64,000 nucleotides of DNA from the NCBI RefSeq assembly GCF_006539865.1, contig NZ_BJNV01000006.1, forward strand, positions 62,001 through 126,000, read 5' to 3'. Made by a program: the position numbers and the translations under genes. Shown in pieces: positions 31,276 through 38,963 of the stretch (positions within the stretch are counted from its first letter, which is position 1; each line of letters begins with the position of its first letter). A model generated the notes under the pieces. That model did no database searches. It had not been told where the DNA came from and was given only the letters and a program-made list of their open reading frames with translations. Source of the stretch: Zoogloea ramigera (GTDB lineage: Bacteria; Pseudomonadota; Gammaproteobacteria; Burkholderiales; Rhodocyclaceae).

Positions 31276-32787
31276 ATGAGAACGCTTATCGTCTGGGGTG
31301 TGAGGTGGCTGCTCCTAGTATTCTTTGCGGTTCAACTTGTGGCGTGCGGTGGTGGAGGGGCTTCGCAAGGGGAGAAGAGCGACATTCGGGTGGCAGGGAG
31401 TTCTGCCGGCGTCACCCCTTTTATCAGCTTCCTCCAGTTGCAGGGCGTGAGCGTGGATCAACTCGCATCGATCCGCTTCGAGATCTCGCCGAAGCCCGGT
31501 TCGATCTCCAAGCCGGTCAATGTTAACTATCCTCTGATTGAACTCGTGAGGCGTGGTTATCGGGCATCCGCCGATAGTCTTGTGGTCCCGGTCTTCGGGC
31601 TTTATGCGGGCTACGAAAACCAGGTATCGCTCACGCTCAGCTTCAACGATCACTCCACGCAGGCGTTGAGCGCTTCCTTGGTGACGGCCGATTACACCGA
31701 CACCGCGGGAAACCACGATCATCCCGTGATTCGCAAGAAGCGGATGGCCACCGACGGTGCGCTTGGTTTCGACTATTTCTTCATAAGGTCGGGTACCACC
31801 ACCCCGGTCATTATCGATACTGACGGGGAAATACGCTGGATCGGGGTCGGCTCGACCAATTCACTGAGTTCGACGTTCAGCGGAAACGCCTTTATCGTCG
31901 GCGATCCCGCGTCCACCAAGCTGACGCGTTTCGAGCTTGACGGAACCGTTGCCACGACCAGCATCGCTTCCGCCACCGGCACTGCGTTCCATCACAATAT
32001 CGACCCGGGCAAACAAGGCCTACTGGTTACGCTGGATGGCGTCATCGATGGTGTTAAAGCCATCGAAAGCAGCATTACCGAAATAACGCCTGAAGGTGTC
32101 GTCATCAAGGAGTGGGATCTGGCCGAATTGATGGCGCGGCACATGCGCAACCACGGCGACGATCCGAGCGCTTTCGTCCGACCCGGGGTGGATTGGTTTC
32201 ATATCAATGCGGCTACCTACGACCCCCGCGACGACAGCATAATCGCCTCGAGTCGCGAGAATTTCGTCATCAAGTTCGATTACGCCTCCGGCGATGTGAT
32301 CTGGATTCTCGGTGATACGACGAAATATTGGTACTCGTTCCCGTCCCTGCGCGCGAAAGCCTTGCAGCTTGAAAGCGGGGGGCTCGCTCCGATTGGCCAG
32401 CACGCCGTATCGATCACCTCCGATGGACTGTTGCTGCTTTTTAACAATGGTTTCAAGAGCAACAACCAGCCGGCCGGAGCGCCGAGTGGTCAGGATCTGG
32501 CATACAGTGCCGTTTCAGCTTATATGATCACGCCGGCCACGATGAGTGCTCGGGAGGTCTGGCGCTTCGACTACGATCAGACCATCTATTCCAAGATCTG
32601 CTCAAGCGCTTACGAGGCTCCGGGCAAGACCTTTCTGGTGGATTATGCGGTGGCCGACAACATGACCAAAAGCCGTCTGGTTGGTCTTGACAGTTCTAGG
32701 AAAGTCGTATTCGACTTCGAGTATCTCGCGTTTCCCTGCAGCAACTGGAATGCCGCACCGATCGCGCTGGATCGCCTCAGCTATTGA
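31276..32787 (+). CDS. Arylsulfotransferase (ASST)-like lipoprotein
   Basis: 503 residues with a lipoprotein signal peptide ending LVAC (C24) and a glycine-rich anchor. The rest reads as a beta-propeller of the ASST family: a histidine at AFHHNID, the candidate catalytic histidine in DWFHINAA (near 308), SRENFVIKFD, VIWILGD, and QHAVSI. ASST enzymes transfer sulfate between phenolic donors and acceptors in the periplasm, PAPS-independently. No dsbL/dsbI pair, the usual partner in enterobacteria, is adjacent. It lies within the low-GC island, upstream of the O-antigen locus, so modification of a surface glycan is possible but unproven. Confidence 0.72.
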   Translation: MRTLIVWGVRWLLLVFFAVQLVACGGGGASQGEKSDIRVAGSSAGVTPFISFLQLQGVSVDQLASIRFEISPKPGSISKPVNVNYPLIELVRRGYRASADSLVVPVFGLYAGYENQVSLTLSFNDHSTQALSASLVTADYTDTAGNHDHPVIRKKRMATDGALGFDYFFIRSGTTTPVIIDTDGEIRWIGVGSTNSLSSTFSGNAFIVGDPASTKLTRFELDGTVATTSIASATGTAFHHNIDPGKQGLLVTLDGVIDGVKAIESSITEITPEGVVIKEWDLAELMARHMRNHGDDPSAFVRPGVDWFHINAATYDPRDDSIIASSRENFVIKFDYASGDVIWILGDTTKYWYSFPSLRAKALQLESGGLAPIGQHAVSITSDGLLLLFNNGFKSNNQPAGAPSGQDLAYSAVSAYMITPATMSAREVWRFDYDQTIYSKICSSAYEAPGKTFLVDYAVADNMTKSRLVGLDSSRKVVFDFEYLAFPCSNWNAAPIALDRLSY

Positions 32788-32838
32788 TCTGGCTGTTCCC
32801 TAGCTTGCGCTCGTCGGTTGTTTCGCAGTTCCTCCCGC

Positions 32839-33010
32839 GTGGCTTGCCGGAAATGCGTAAAATATGAGGCCTTATGCGTTTCCGGCTCATCCCCACCGCG
32901 TCTCGTGTCGCTTCTCCCATCTGAAGCCGACCGTCGTACCCGCCCCGGGGCTTACCCGCATGTGATGCGGCGTTGCGAGGGTTCTTGTCTCGCGAGGCCG
33001 GGACGGTAGG
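32839..33010 (+). pseudogene. Decayed copy of the gltX promoter and 5' end
   Basis: Three collinear blocks match the intact gltX start. GTGGCTT...GCGTAAAAT (32839-32863) matches 28454-28468. CTTACCCGCATGTG (32951-32964) matches the region coding GYLHI at 28541. CTTGTCTCGCGAGGCC (32984-32999) matches the stretch coding ALFSWA at 28574. Spacings are 97 against 83 bases and 32 against 31, so small indels have accumulated. No reading frame survives. The match was made by eye and needs an alignment. The remaining bases up to 33242 hold an AT-rich stretch that probably contains the wzm promoter. Confidence 0.4.
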
Positions 33011-33242
33011 CGGGCGGGGCGCGTCCATGGATCGTGTTTTTTGGGGCTCTGTTTCAGGTGACGTTCCTGATGGCATGGTCTTCAAACCTGAAGGGATCAA
33101 GGTGATGGCGTTATGGATACGTCGGGTACGTCTCCTTACTTAAATTTCCGATCGACGTCTTGTTAAAAGATAAATTTATACAGCAAGTGGTTGGGTTCAG
33201 CGCTTCCGGGCTGAGCCTTTTTAATTTAGGAGTGTAGGGTTT

Positions 33243-34061
33243 ATGCACAATGCTTCTGTGATGCCGATGGAGATGGTGCGCAGTCTGCTGCGTAACCGTG
33301 CCCTGGCTGGAGCGCTAATTCGTCGTGAAGTGGCTGGGCGTTATCAGGGATCAATGATCGGGAGGGTGTGGGCTTTCTTCAACCCGGTATTCATGCTTGC
33401 AATTTACACCTTCGTATTCAGCGTCGTATTCAAGGCGCGCTGGAACGTCGGAAGCGACTCCAAGACCGAGTTTGCATTGGTCTTGTTCGCGGGCTTGATG
33501 GTTTTCAATTTGTTCGCCGAGTGCGTGGTGCGTGCGCCGTCGATAGTTGTCACCAACCCGAATTATGTTAAACGGGTGGTCTTCCCCCTGGAGATTCTGT
33601 CGTACGTGACGCTGGGCGCAGCGCTTTTCCATTGGGCCATGAGCTTTTTGGTCTGGTTGGCTTTCTATGTGATCTTCTTCGGCATCCCCCCACTCACGTC
33701 GTTGCTGCTGCCATTTGTGATGCTGCCACTCCTAATGCTCGCACTCGGCGTTTCTTGGTTCTTGTCTTCGCTGGGAGCCTACCTGCGGGACATGATCCAG
33801 ATCACCAGTCTTGCAACATCGACCCTGATGTTCATCTCTCCTGTCTTCTTTCCTGTTTCTGCATTGCCTGAAGAATACAGGCCGGTGCTTTATTTGAACC
33901 CGCTTACGCACTCCATCGAGCAGGTTCGTGACGTACTTTTCTGGGGAAAAATTCCGAATCTGGAGTCGCTTGTTATGTCTTACCTGATTGGATGTGTTGT
34001 TGCCTGGTTGGGGTTCGCTTGGTTCCAGAAGACGCGGGAGGGGTTTGCTGATGTCGTCTGA
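33243..34061 (+). CDS. wzm: O-antigen ABC exporter permease
   Basis: 272 residues with about six membrane helices and the ABC-2 polysaccharide exporter pattern. The N-terminal amphipathic part REVAGRYQGSMIGRVW, the LNPLTHSIEQVRDVLFWG loop and a C-terminal FQKTREGFADVV tail are typical of Wzm proteins. With Wzt it moves undecaprenyl-PP-linked polysaccharide across the inner membrane. An AGGAG lies upstream. The stop overlaps the wzt start by 11 bases. Confidence 0.92.
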   Translation: MHNASVMPMEMVRSLLRNRALAGALIRREVAGRYQGSMIGRVWAFFNPVFMLAIYTFVFSVVFKARWNVGSDSKTEFALVLFAGLMVFNLFAECVVRAPSIVVTNPNYVKRVVFPLEILSYVTLGAALFHWAMSFLVWLAFYVIFFGIPPLTSLLLPFVMLPLLMLALGVSWFLSSLGAYLRDMIQITSLATSTLMFISPVFFPVSALPEEYRPVLYLNPLTHSIEQVRDVLFWGKIPNLESLVMSYLIGCVVAWLGFAWFQKTREGFADVV

Positions 34062-35448
34062 TGCGTTGGCAATTAAGGTTGAAGGTCTTTCCAAGTGTTA
34101 TCAGATCTACGAGAACCCTCAGGATCGTCTCAAGGAAGCGGTGTGTGGGCCGTTGCGCCGTGTTCTCGGTCTGCCCGAACACAAGTACCACAGGGATTTC
34201 TGGGCGCTTCGTGATGTTTCCTTTGACGTTCGGAAAGGAGAAACGGTCGGGATCATCGGCCATAACGGATCTGGAAAGTCGACCCTTCTTCAGATGATCG
34301 CGGGCACCCTCGCTCAGACCACGGGTCGCGTCGAGGTCCATGGCAGAGTGGCCGCGTTGCTCGAGTTGGGTTCGGGCTTCAATCCGGAGTTTACGGGTCG
34401 GGAAAACGTGAAGATGTACGGTCAGCTTCTCGGAATGACTCCCGACGAAGTCGATGCGCGCTACGATGAAATCGTCGAGTTTTCGGAGATCAAGGACTTC
34501 ATCGATCAGCCTTTGAAGACGTATTCTTCCGGCATGGGAATGCGGTTGGCGTTCTCCGTCGTGGCTCACGTGGATCCGGAGATCCTGATCGTTGACGAGG
34601 CGCTGTCGGTCGGTGACGTTTTCTTTCAGGCGAAGTGCATGGCCTTGCTGCGAAAGCGGATGGATTCGGGGATGACCCTGCTCTTCGTCAGTCACGATTC
34701 GGGTTCCGTCAAGTCGCTTTGTAGCCGCGCGGTACTGCTCGATCATGGCAACATGCTGGAAGTCGGTGAATCCGATGCGGTCGTCGAGCGTTACTACTCG
34801 ACATTCGTGGGGCGTCGCCAGCGCGTCGTGGGCCGTTCTGACCCGACAGCGTCGAGTGTGGACGATGCGTTCAAGTCGATCGTCAGTTCATCTGAAAAGG
34901 CGGCCCTTCCGGTCGTGCCTGCCGCCGGAGACGTTTCCGCGCTGCGCGAATATGACAGCGCCGAATTCCTGGAGTGCGCGAAGTTTCAGCGCATTCAAAA
35001 CGGCAAGGCTGAATTCGTTAATGTCTTGCTTCTAGACGCCGAGGGGAACCGGATTCGCGAGGTGGATTTCGAGGAACGGATCACCCTCAGAATGATCCTG
35101 CTGGCCCATGAGGATATTCCGGTTTTGGCCTACGGATATCATTTGCGCGATCGCAATGGATTCGATCTCGCCTATTCCGACTCCGGAATCGAGGATCAGC
35201 ATCTCTACGACGTGAAGGCCGGTCACGTCTATGTGGTCGATTGGATCATGCCGCTCGCCTTCAAAGAGGGGGATTACACCATCTCCGCGGTTACGGCCGT
35301 TCCACTTGACTTGACCGTTGGCTCGGTCGAGACCTGCGACCATGTGCCGATTGCGTTGCAATTCCGCATGAATCGAGGTCGTCTGCCGCTATACGGCGCC
35401 ATGCGCCTTGATGCCGCGCTGCAGGTTCGTAATTGTAGTGAGGCCTGA
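34051..35448 (+). CDS. wzt: O-antigen ABC exporter ATPase with carbohydrate-binding domain
   Basis: 465 residues from the ATG at 34051 (GGGAGGGG upstream). Residues 1-245 are an ABC ATPase: Walker A GHNGSGKST (about 70-78), the polysaccharide-type signature YSSGMGMRLAF and Walker B ILIVDEA. A linker of about 50 residues leads to a C-terminal Wzt_C-type beta-sandwich (about 300-455; VLLLDAEGNRIREVDF, LAYGYHLRDRNGFDLAYSD). This extra domain in Wzt proteins recognises the finished, end-modified chain, so this O-antigen probably ends in a capping group. Confidence 0.92.
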   Translation: MSSDALAIKVEGLSKCYQIYENPQDRLKEAVCGPLRRVLGLPEHKYHRDFWALRDVSFDVRKGETVGIIGHNGSGKSTLLQMIAGTLAQTTGRVEVHGRVAALLELGSGFNPEFTGRENVKMYGQLLGMTPDEVDARYDEIVEFSEIKDFIDQPLKTYSSGMGMRLAFSVVAHVDPEILIVDEALSVGDVFFQAKCMALLRKRMDSGMTLLFVSHDSGSVKSLCSRAVLLDHGNMLEVGESDAVVERYYSTFVGRRQRVVGRSDPTASSVDDAFKSIVSSSEKAALPVVPAAGDVSALREYDSAEFLECAKFQRIQNGKAEFVNVLLLDAEGNRIREVDFEERITLRMILLAHEDIPVLAYGYHLRDRNGFDLAYSDSGIEDQHLYDVKAGHVYVVDWIMPLAFKEGDYTISAVTAVPLDLTVGSVETCDHVPIALQFRMNRGRLPLYGAMRLDAALQVRNCSEA

Positions 35449-35457
35449 TTTCTCGGC

Positions 35458-36105
35458 ATGAAGAAGCTCGTCATTTTCGGCGCGGGAGGATTCGGGCGCG
35501 AAGTACTTCAACTCGTACGGGACGTCAACCGCGAGGCTCCGGCGTGGGAGTGCGCAGGTTTCCTGGTCGATGGCGCACCACAAGCTGAGACTTTGGTGCA
35601 AGGGCTTCCCGTCCTGGGAGGGGTCGATTGGCTGCGGTGCAACCCGGACGTCGAGGTCGTGGTTGCGGTGGGAGAGCCCGCTGCTCGCAAGAAAATCGTC
35701 GAACGACTTGTTTCGCTAGGGGCTGTATTTGCCACGCTGATTCATCCCAGGGCATGGCTAGGCGAATACGTATCCGTCGGCAGGGGCTGCGTCATTTGTG
35801 CGGGGGCCCTGATCACGACGGATATAAGGCTGGGCGAACATGTTCACGTCAATATCGGGACCACGATCGGTCACGATTCGCTTTTGAGTGATTTTGTGAC
35901 CGTCAGTCCCGGTGTGAATGTGTCGGGCAAGGTTCGTCTGGGTGACGGGGTTTTTCTTGGGAGCGGGGCCGTGCTGTTGCCCGGGGTTTCGGTCGGTGAG
36001 GGGGCTGTCATCGGGGCTAATTCTGTTGTCCTGGCTGATCTGCCTCCCGGCTGTACCGCTGTCGGTGTGCCGGCCAAGGTCGTGAAGTCAGGTATTGCCT
36101 CTTAA
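35458..36105 (+). CDS. NeuD/VioB-like sugar-nucleotide acetyltransferase
   Basis: 215 residues. An N-terminal Rossmann-like part (VIFGAGGFGREVLQL) binds the nucleotide sugar, and a C-terminal left-handed beta-helix with hexapeptide repeats (about 95-210) binds acetyl-CoA. The catalytic-type histidine is in IGTTIGHDS. It is followed directly by an aminotransferase, the same pairing as VioB with VioA or PglD with its aminotransferase, suggesting a 4-acetamido-4,6-dideoxyhexose. The exact sugar is inferred, not shown. Confidence 0.8.
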   Translation: MKKLVIFGAGGFGREVLQLVRDVNREAPAWECAGFLVDGAPQAETLVQGLPVLGGVDWLRCNPDVEVVVAVGEPAARKKIVERLVSLGAVFATLIHPRAWLGEYVSVGRGCVICAGALITTDIRLGEHVHVNIGTTIGHDSLLSDFVTVSPGVNVSGKVRLGDGVFLGSGAVLLPGVSVGEGAVIGANSVVLADLPPGCTAVGVPAKVVKSGIAS

Positions 36106-36117
36106 GGAGAATGCGAA

Positions 36118-37266
36118 TTGGTAATTTCCGCTAGTCCGGCGCCCTTTGCCGAGCCCGTTTTTGTGACGCGGCCGATCGTGCCTCCGATGGAGGAGTTTGT
36201 CAGGGAGCTTGAATCCGTCTGGCGTTCCGGCTGGTTTGCCAACGGTGGTGCGCAACATCGCACGCTGGAAGATGCGCTCCGCAACACTCTTGGTGCCCGT
36301 CATCTGTCCTTGTTCAATAATGGGACGATTGCCTTGACGGTTGCTTGCAGGGCGCTGAGGCTTTCTGGCGAAGTGATTACCACGCCCTTCACATTTCCTG
36401 CAACCCCGCATGTCCTGTCGTGGAACAATATAACTCCCGTATTTGCCGACATTGATCCGGTCACGATGACCATCGACCCGACCCGTATCGGGGAGTTGGT
36501 GACTGAGCGCACTACGGGGATCCTCGGTGTCCATGTTTACGGAATGGCGTGCGATGTCGACGGTATTCAGAAAATAGCCGAAGAGTATGGTCTTCGGGTT
36601 CTTTACGATGGTGCGCACAGTTTTGGCACGGAGGTCGACGGCCGGCCGGTGGCTCAATTCGGCGACGCCACGATGTTCAGTTTTCATGCCACAAAGCTGT
36701 TCCATTCTGCCGAGGGTGGAGCATTGGCCGTTTTGGATCCACTCCTGAAGAACAGGATCGATCTGTTGAAGAACTTCGGAATCAAGAATGAGAACGAAGT
36801 GGTCATGCCGGGCATCAATGGCAAGATGAATGAAATTCAAGCCGCATTGGGTTTGGTCGTGCTTCGGCACGTCGATGCCGAGCGGGAGGCGCGGGGGCGG
36901 TTGGCGAAGGTGTACGACGAGCGCCTCGGGAGCCTCGAAGGGGTTTCGGTGTTCTCGTTGCCCGGTCATGTTCGCAGCAGCATGCAGTATTACGTGATCC
37001 GGGTTGACGAAAAGGTTGCGCCCGTCGGGAGAGACCGGTTGTACGAGAAGCTGCGTGAATTCAATGTCTTTTCCCGAAGATATTTCCATCCGCTTTGCAG
37101 CAGTCTGAACTGTTACCGCTCACACCCCAGCGCCAGCCCCCAAAATCTGCCGGTCGCCAACCGGATTGCCGGAGAGGTGTTGGCGCTCCCGTTCTTTGGC
37201 GCCTTGGGTGTCGAAGGCGCCAACAGGGTGAGTGACATGATTCATCATATTTTTCAAAACTCCTAA
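36118..37266 (+). CDS. DegT/DnrJ/EryC1 sugar aminotransferase, VioA-like
   Basis: 382 residues starting at a TTG (36118) with AAGGAG ten bases upstream; the ATG at 36111 is out of frame and ends at once. PLP-dependent fold type I: YDGAH (D164) and the Schiff-base lysine K193 in FSFHATKLFHSAEGG. The N terminus (PPMEEFVREL, WFANGG) and TTPFTFPAT resemble VioA-type enzymes that make dTDP-4-amino-4,6-dideoxyglucose. With the preceding acetyltransferase it would give an N-acetylated aminodeoxysugar for the O-antigen. The dTDP-sugar precursor genes rmlA/rmlB are not in the window. Confidence 0.85.
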   Translation: MVISASPAPFAEPVFVTRPIVPPMEEFVRELESVWRSGWFANGGAQHRTLEDALRNTLGARHLSLFNNGTIALTVACRALRLSGEVITTPFTFPATPHVLSWNNITPVFADIDPVTMTIDPTRIGELVTERTTGILGVHVYGMACDVDGIQKIAEEYGLRVLYDGAHSFGTEVDGRPVAQFGDATMFSFHATKLFHSAEGGALAVLDPLLKNRIDLLKNFGIKNENEVVMPGINGKMNEIQAALGLVVLRHVDAEREARGRLAKVYDERLGSLEGVSVFSLPGHVRSSMQYYVIRVDEKVAPVGRDRLYEKLREFNVFSRRYFHPLCSSLNCYRSHPSASPQNLPVANRIAGEVLALPFFGALGVEGANRVSDMIHHIFQNS

Positions 37267-37283
37267 AAGGTAGTATTCCTGCT

Positions 37284-38963
37284 TTGGAAAATCCCTTTTT
37301 CTCGATCATAACGACGTCGTTCAATTATGAGCGCTTTGTCGGACAGACGATCGAATCGGTATTGAATCAAACCTTCCAGGACTGGGAGCTGATTCTGGTC
37401 GACGACTGCTCTGGCGACGACTCGTGGTCGATCATCAGTCGGTATGGCGACCCCCGGATCCGCGCGTTTCGCTTTGAAAAGAACAGAGGTGCGTGCAGCG
37501 CTTACAATTATGGCCTTGCGCGAGCGCGTGGCCGTTTTGTGGCGAGCCTTGATTCGGACGACCTTTTTTCGCCGGAAAAGCTGGCTCGGCAACATGCGTT
37601 TCTGACCGCGCACCCTGATGTCGATATTTGTGGCACTTGGCTCCTGGAGATCGACCCTGACGGTAACAGGGTGGGTAAGGACGCATTGATCTATGAGCCT
37701 TGGTTCAATATCCACGTTGATCTGAACGATCCTGCATCTTGGATCTGGAAGAATCGATTGTGCCACTCCAGTTCTGTCGTCAGGAGAGCGCTCCACGACC
37801 AGGTTGGGCCGTTTCGCGAGGATTTGATTTACACTCCGGATTGGCAGTTCTGGCTACGGGCTTTGGTGACGGGCGCGCGTTTCGCCGTCATCGAAGAACC
37901 GCTCACTCTGTATCGAAATCACGGCAGCAATATCACGCATAAACGGCCGATGGGTACTGTGGAGGAGTATGCGCGGACGTGCGCCGCAATCTTTCATCCC
38001 CATCTTTTCGGGATTGGCAGGCTTGACCTCATCCAGAAGAACTTATATGAGTTTCTGAGAAGTCGCCCTTTTAATGATGCGGCCGAGCCCGTTCAGCGGG
38101 ATATCGTCAGGACGATCGTCGGCTTTGGATCCGACCAGGTGGCTGCACGTGAGTCGCAAGAGCTGGTTGTCGCACTGTTGCTCGATGTCGCAAGAGAACG
38201 TTTAAAGGAAGGGGCGATTGCCGAGTCGGAACGCCAGCGGAACACGACGATCTCGAGAGGGTTCGAAGAGCAGATTGCCACAATGCGGCTCGAGATCGAA
38301 GGCTGCGAGCAGAATAGGATTGCCGCAGAGAGGTCTTGCAACGAGTGGATGCAACGCCTGGCGGACGCGAACGCGAGGCTTGAGGAAACCGTCTCGGCGC
38401 GTGATTGCGGGTTTCTGGATCGCGAAAATCGTATCTCTGTGCTGCAGAACGCGTTGGTGGACCGTGCCGAGATGCTTTGTCAGTGGGTTGAGCGTAGCAG
38501 CCTGAGTGAGCAGGAACTAACTCATGAGCGGCAGCGTGCAGCTGCGATGCTGCGCGCCCACGAAGATGCGCAGCGGTCTTTTGAGGAGGCGCTGCAGCGC
38601 GCCGGAGACCGCGAAGCAGCCGTTCATGAAGCGCATCGCGCTTCACTCCGGGAGCTGGATGCCGTAAATGAGCGCTTTCGCGCCGCTTCGTGCCGGATCG
38701 AGGTGCTGCTGGAGGACCAGCGAGCGCTGACGACGCAAAGCGCCGAGCGCATGGCTACGGTAGAAAAATTGGAAGGGGAGCTGCAGTCGCTGCGGAATAG
38801 GGTGGCGGAGCTGGAAGAGAATAGGGTGGATCTTCTGAAGCACCTCGAAGAACTGGCCATTCCGGCCCGCAGATATTTCAAGTTGAGAGGTTTGTTTCCT
38901 GAGCCCTTGCGTCGTATTGGCCGCAAGGGATTGCAGGTAGTCAGACAGATGAAGGGGAAGTGA
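37284..38963 (+). CDS. Family 2 glycosyltransferase with long C-terminal coiled coil
   Basis: 559 residues from a TTG at 37284; the only nearby purine-rich stretch is AAAAGG at 37265, so the start is weakly supported. The N-terminal GT2 domain (about 4-230) has FSIITTSFNYERF, the metal-binding ASLDSDD near residue 88 and a TPDWQFWLRA acceptor-loop motif. Residues about 300-530 are highly charged, with Glu/Arg-rich heptads predicted to form a long coiled coil, then a basic C terminus (RRYFKLRGLFPEPLRRIGRKG) likely to touch the membrane. Such a rod fused to a transferase could measure or anchor the growing chain. Confidence 0.82.
   Translation: MENPFFSIITTSFNYERFVGQTIESVLNQTFQDWELILVDDCSGDDSWSIISRYGDPRIRAFRFEKNRGACSAYNYGLARARGRFVASLDSDDLFSPEKLARQHAFLTAHPDVDICGTWLLEIDPDGNRVGKDALIYEPWFNIHVDLNDPASWIWKNRLCHSSSVVRRALHDQVGPFREDLIYTPDWQFWLRALVTGARFAVIEEPLTLYRNHGSNITHKRPMGTVEEYARTCAAIFHPHLFGIGRLDLIQKNLYEFLRSRPFNDAAEPVQRDIVRTIVGFGSDQVAARESQELVVALLLDVARERLKEGAIAESERQRNTTISRGFEEQIATMRLEIEGCEQNRIAAERSCNEWMQRLADANARLEETVSARDCGFLDRENRISVLQNALVDRAEMLCQWVERSSLSEQELTHERQRAAAMLRAHEDAQRSFEEALQRAGDREAAVHEAHRASLRELDAVNERFRAASCRIEVLLEDQRALTTQSAERMATVEKLEGELQSLRNRVAELEENRVDLLKHLEELAIPARRYFKLRGLFPEPLRRIGRKGLQVVRQMKGK

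Noticed and set aside
33000-33012. RfaH ops-like element (GACGGTAGGCGG) before the O-antigen operon
   Set aside because: Only the CGGTAG core fits the ops consensus; the following bases do not, and the stretch lies in the presumed gltX relic.
33028-33144. Short ORF of 38 codons upstream of wzm
   Set aside because: There is no ribosome site and no recognisable motif, and it overlaps the edge of the gltX relic.
36111-36134. ATG at 36111 as the start of the aminotransferase
   Set aside because: It is out of frame and reaches a stop after seven codons; the TTG at 36118 is in frame with an AAGGAG at proper distance.
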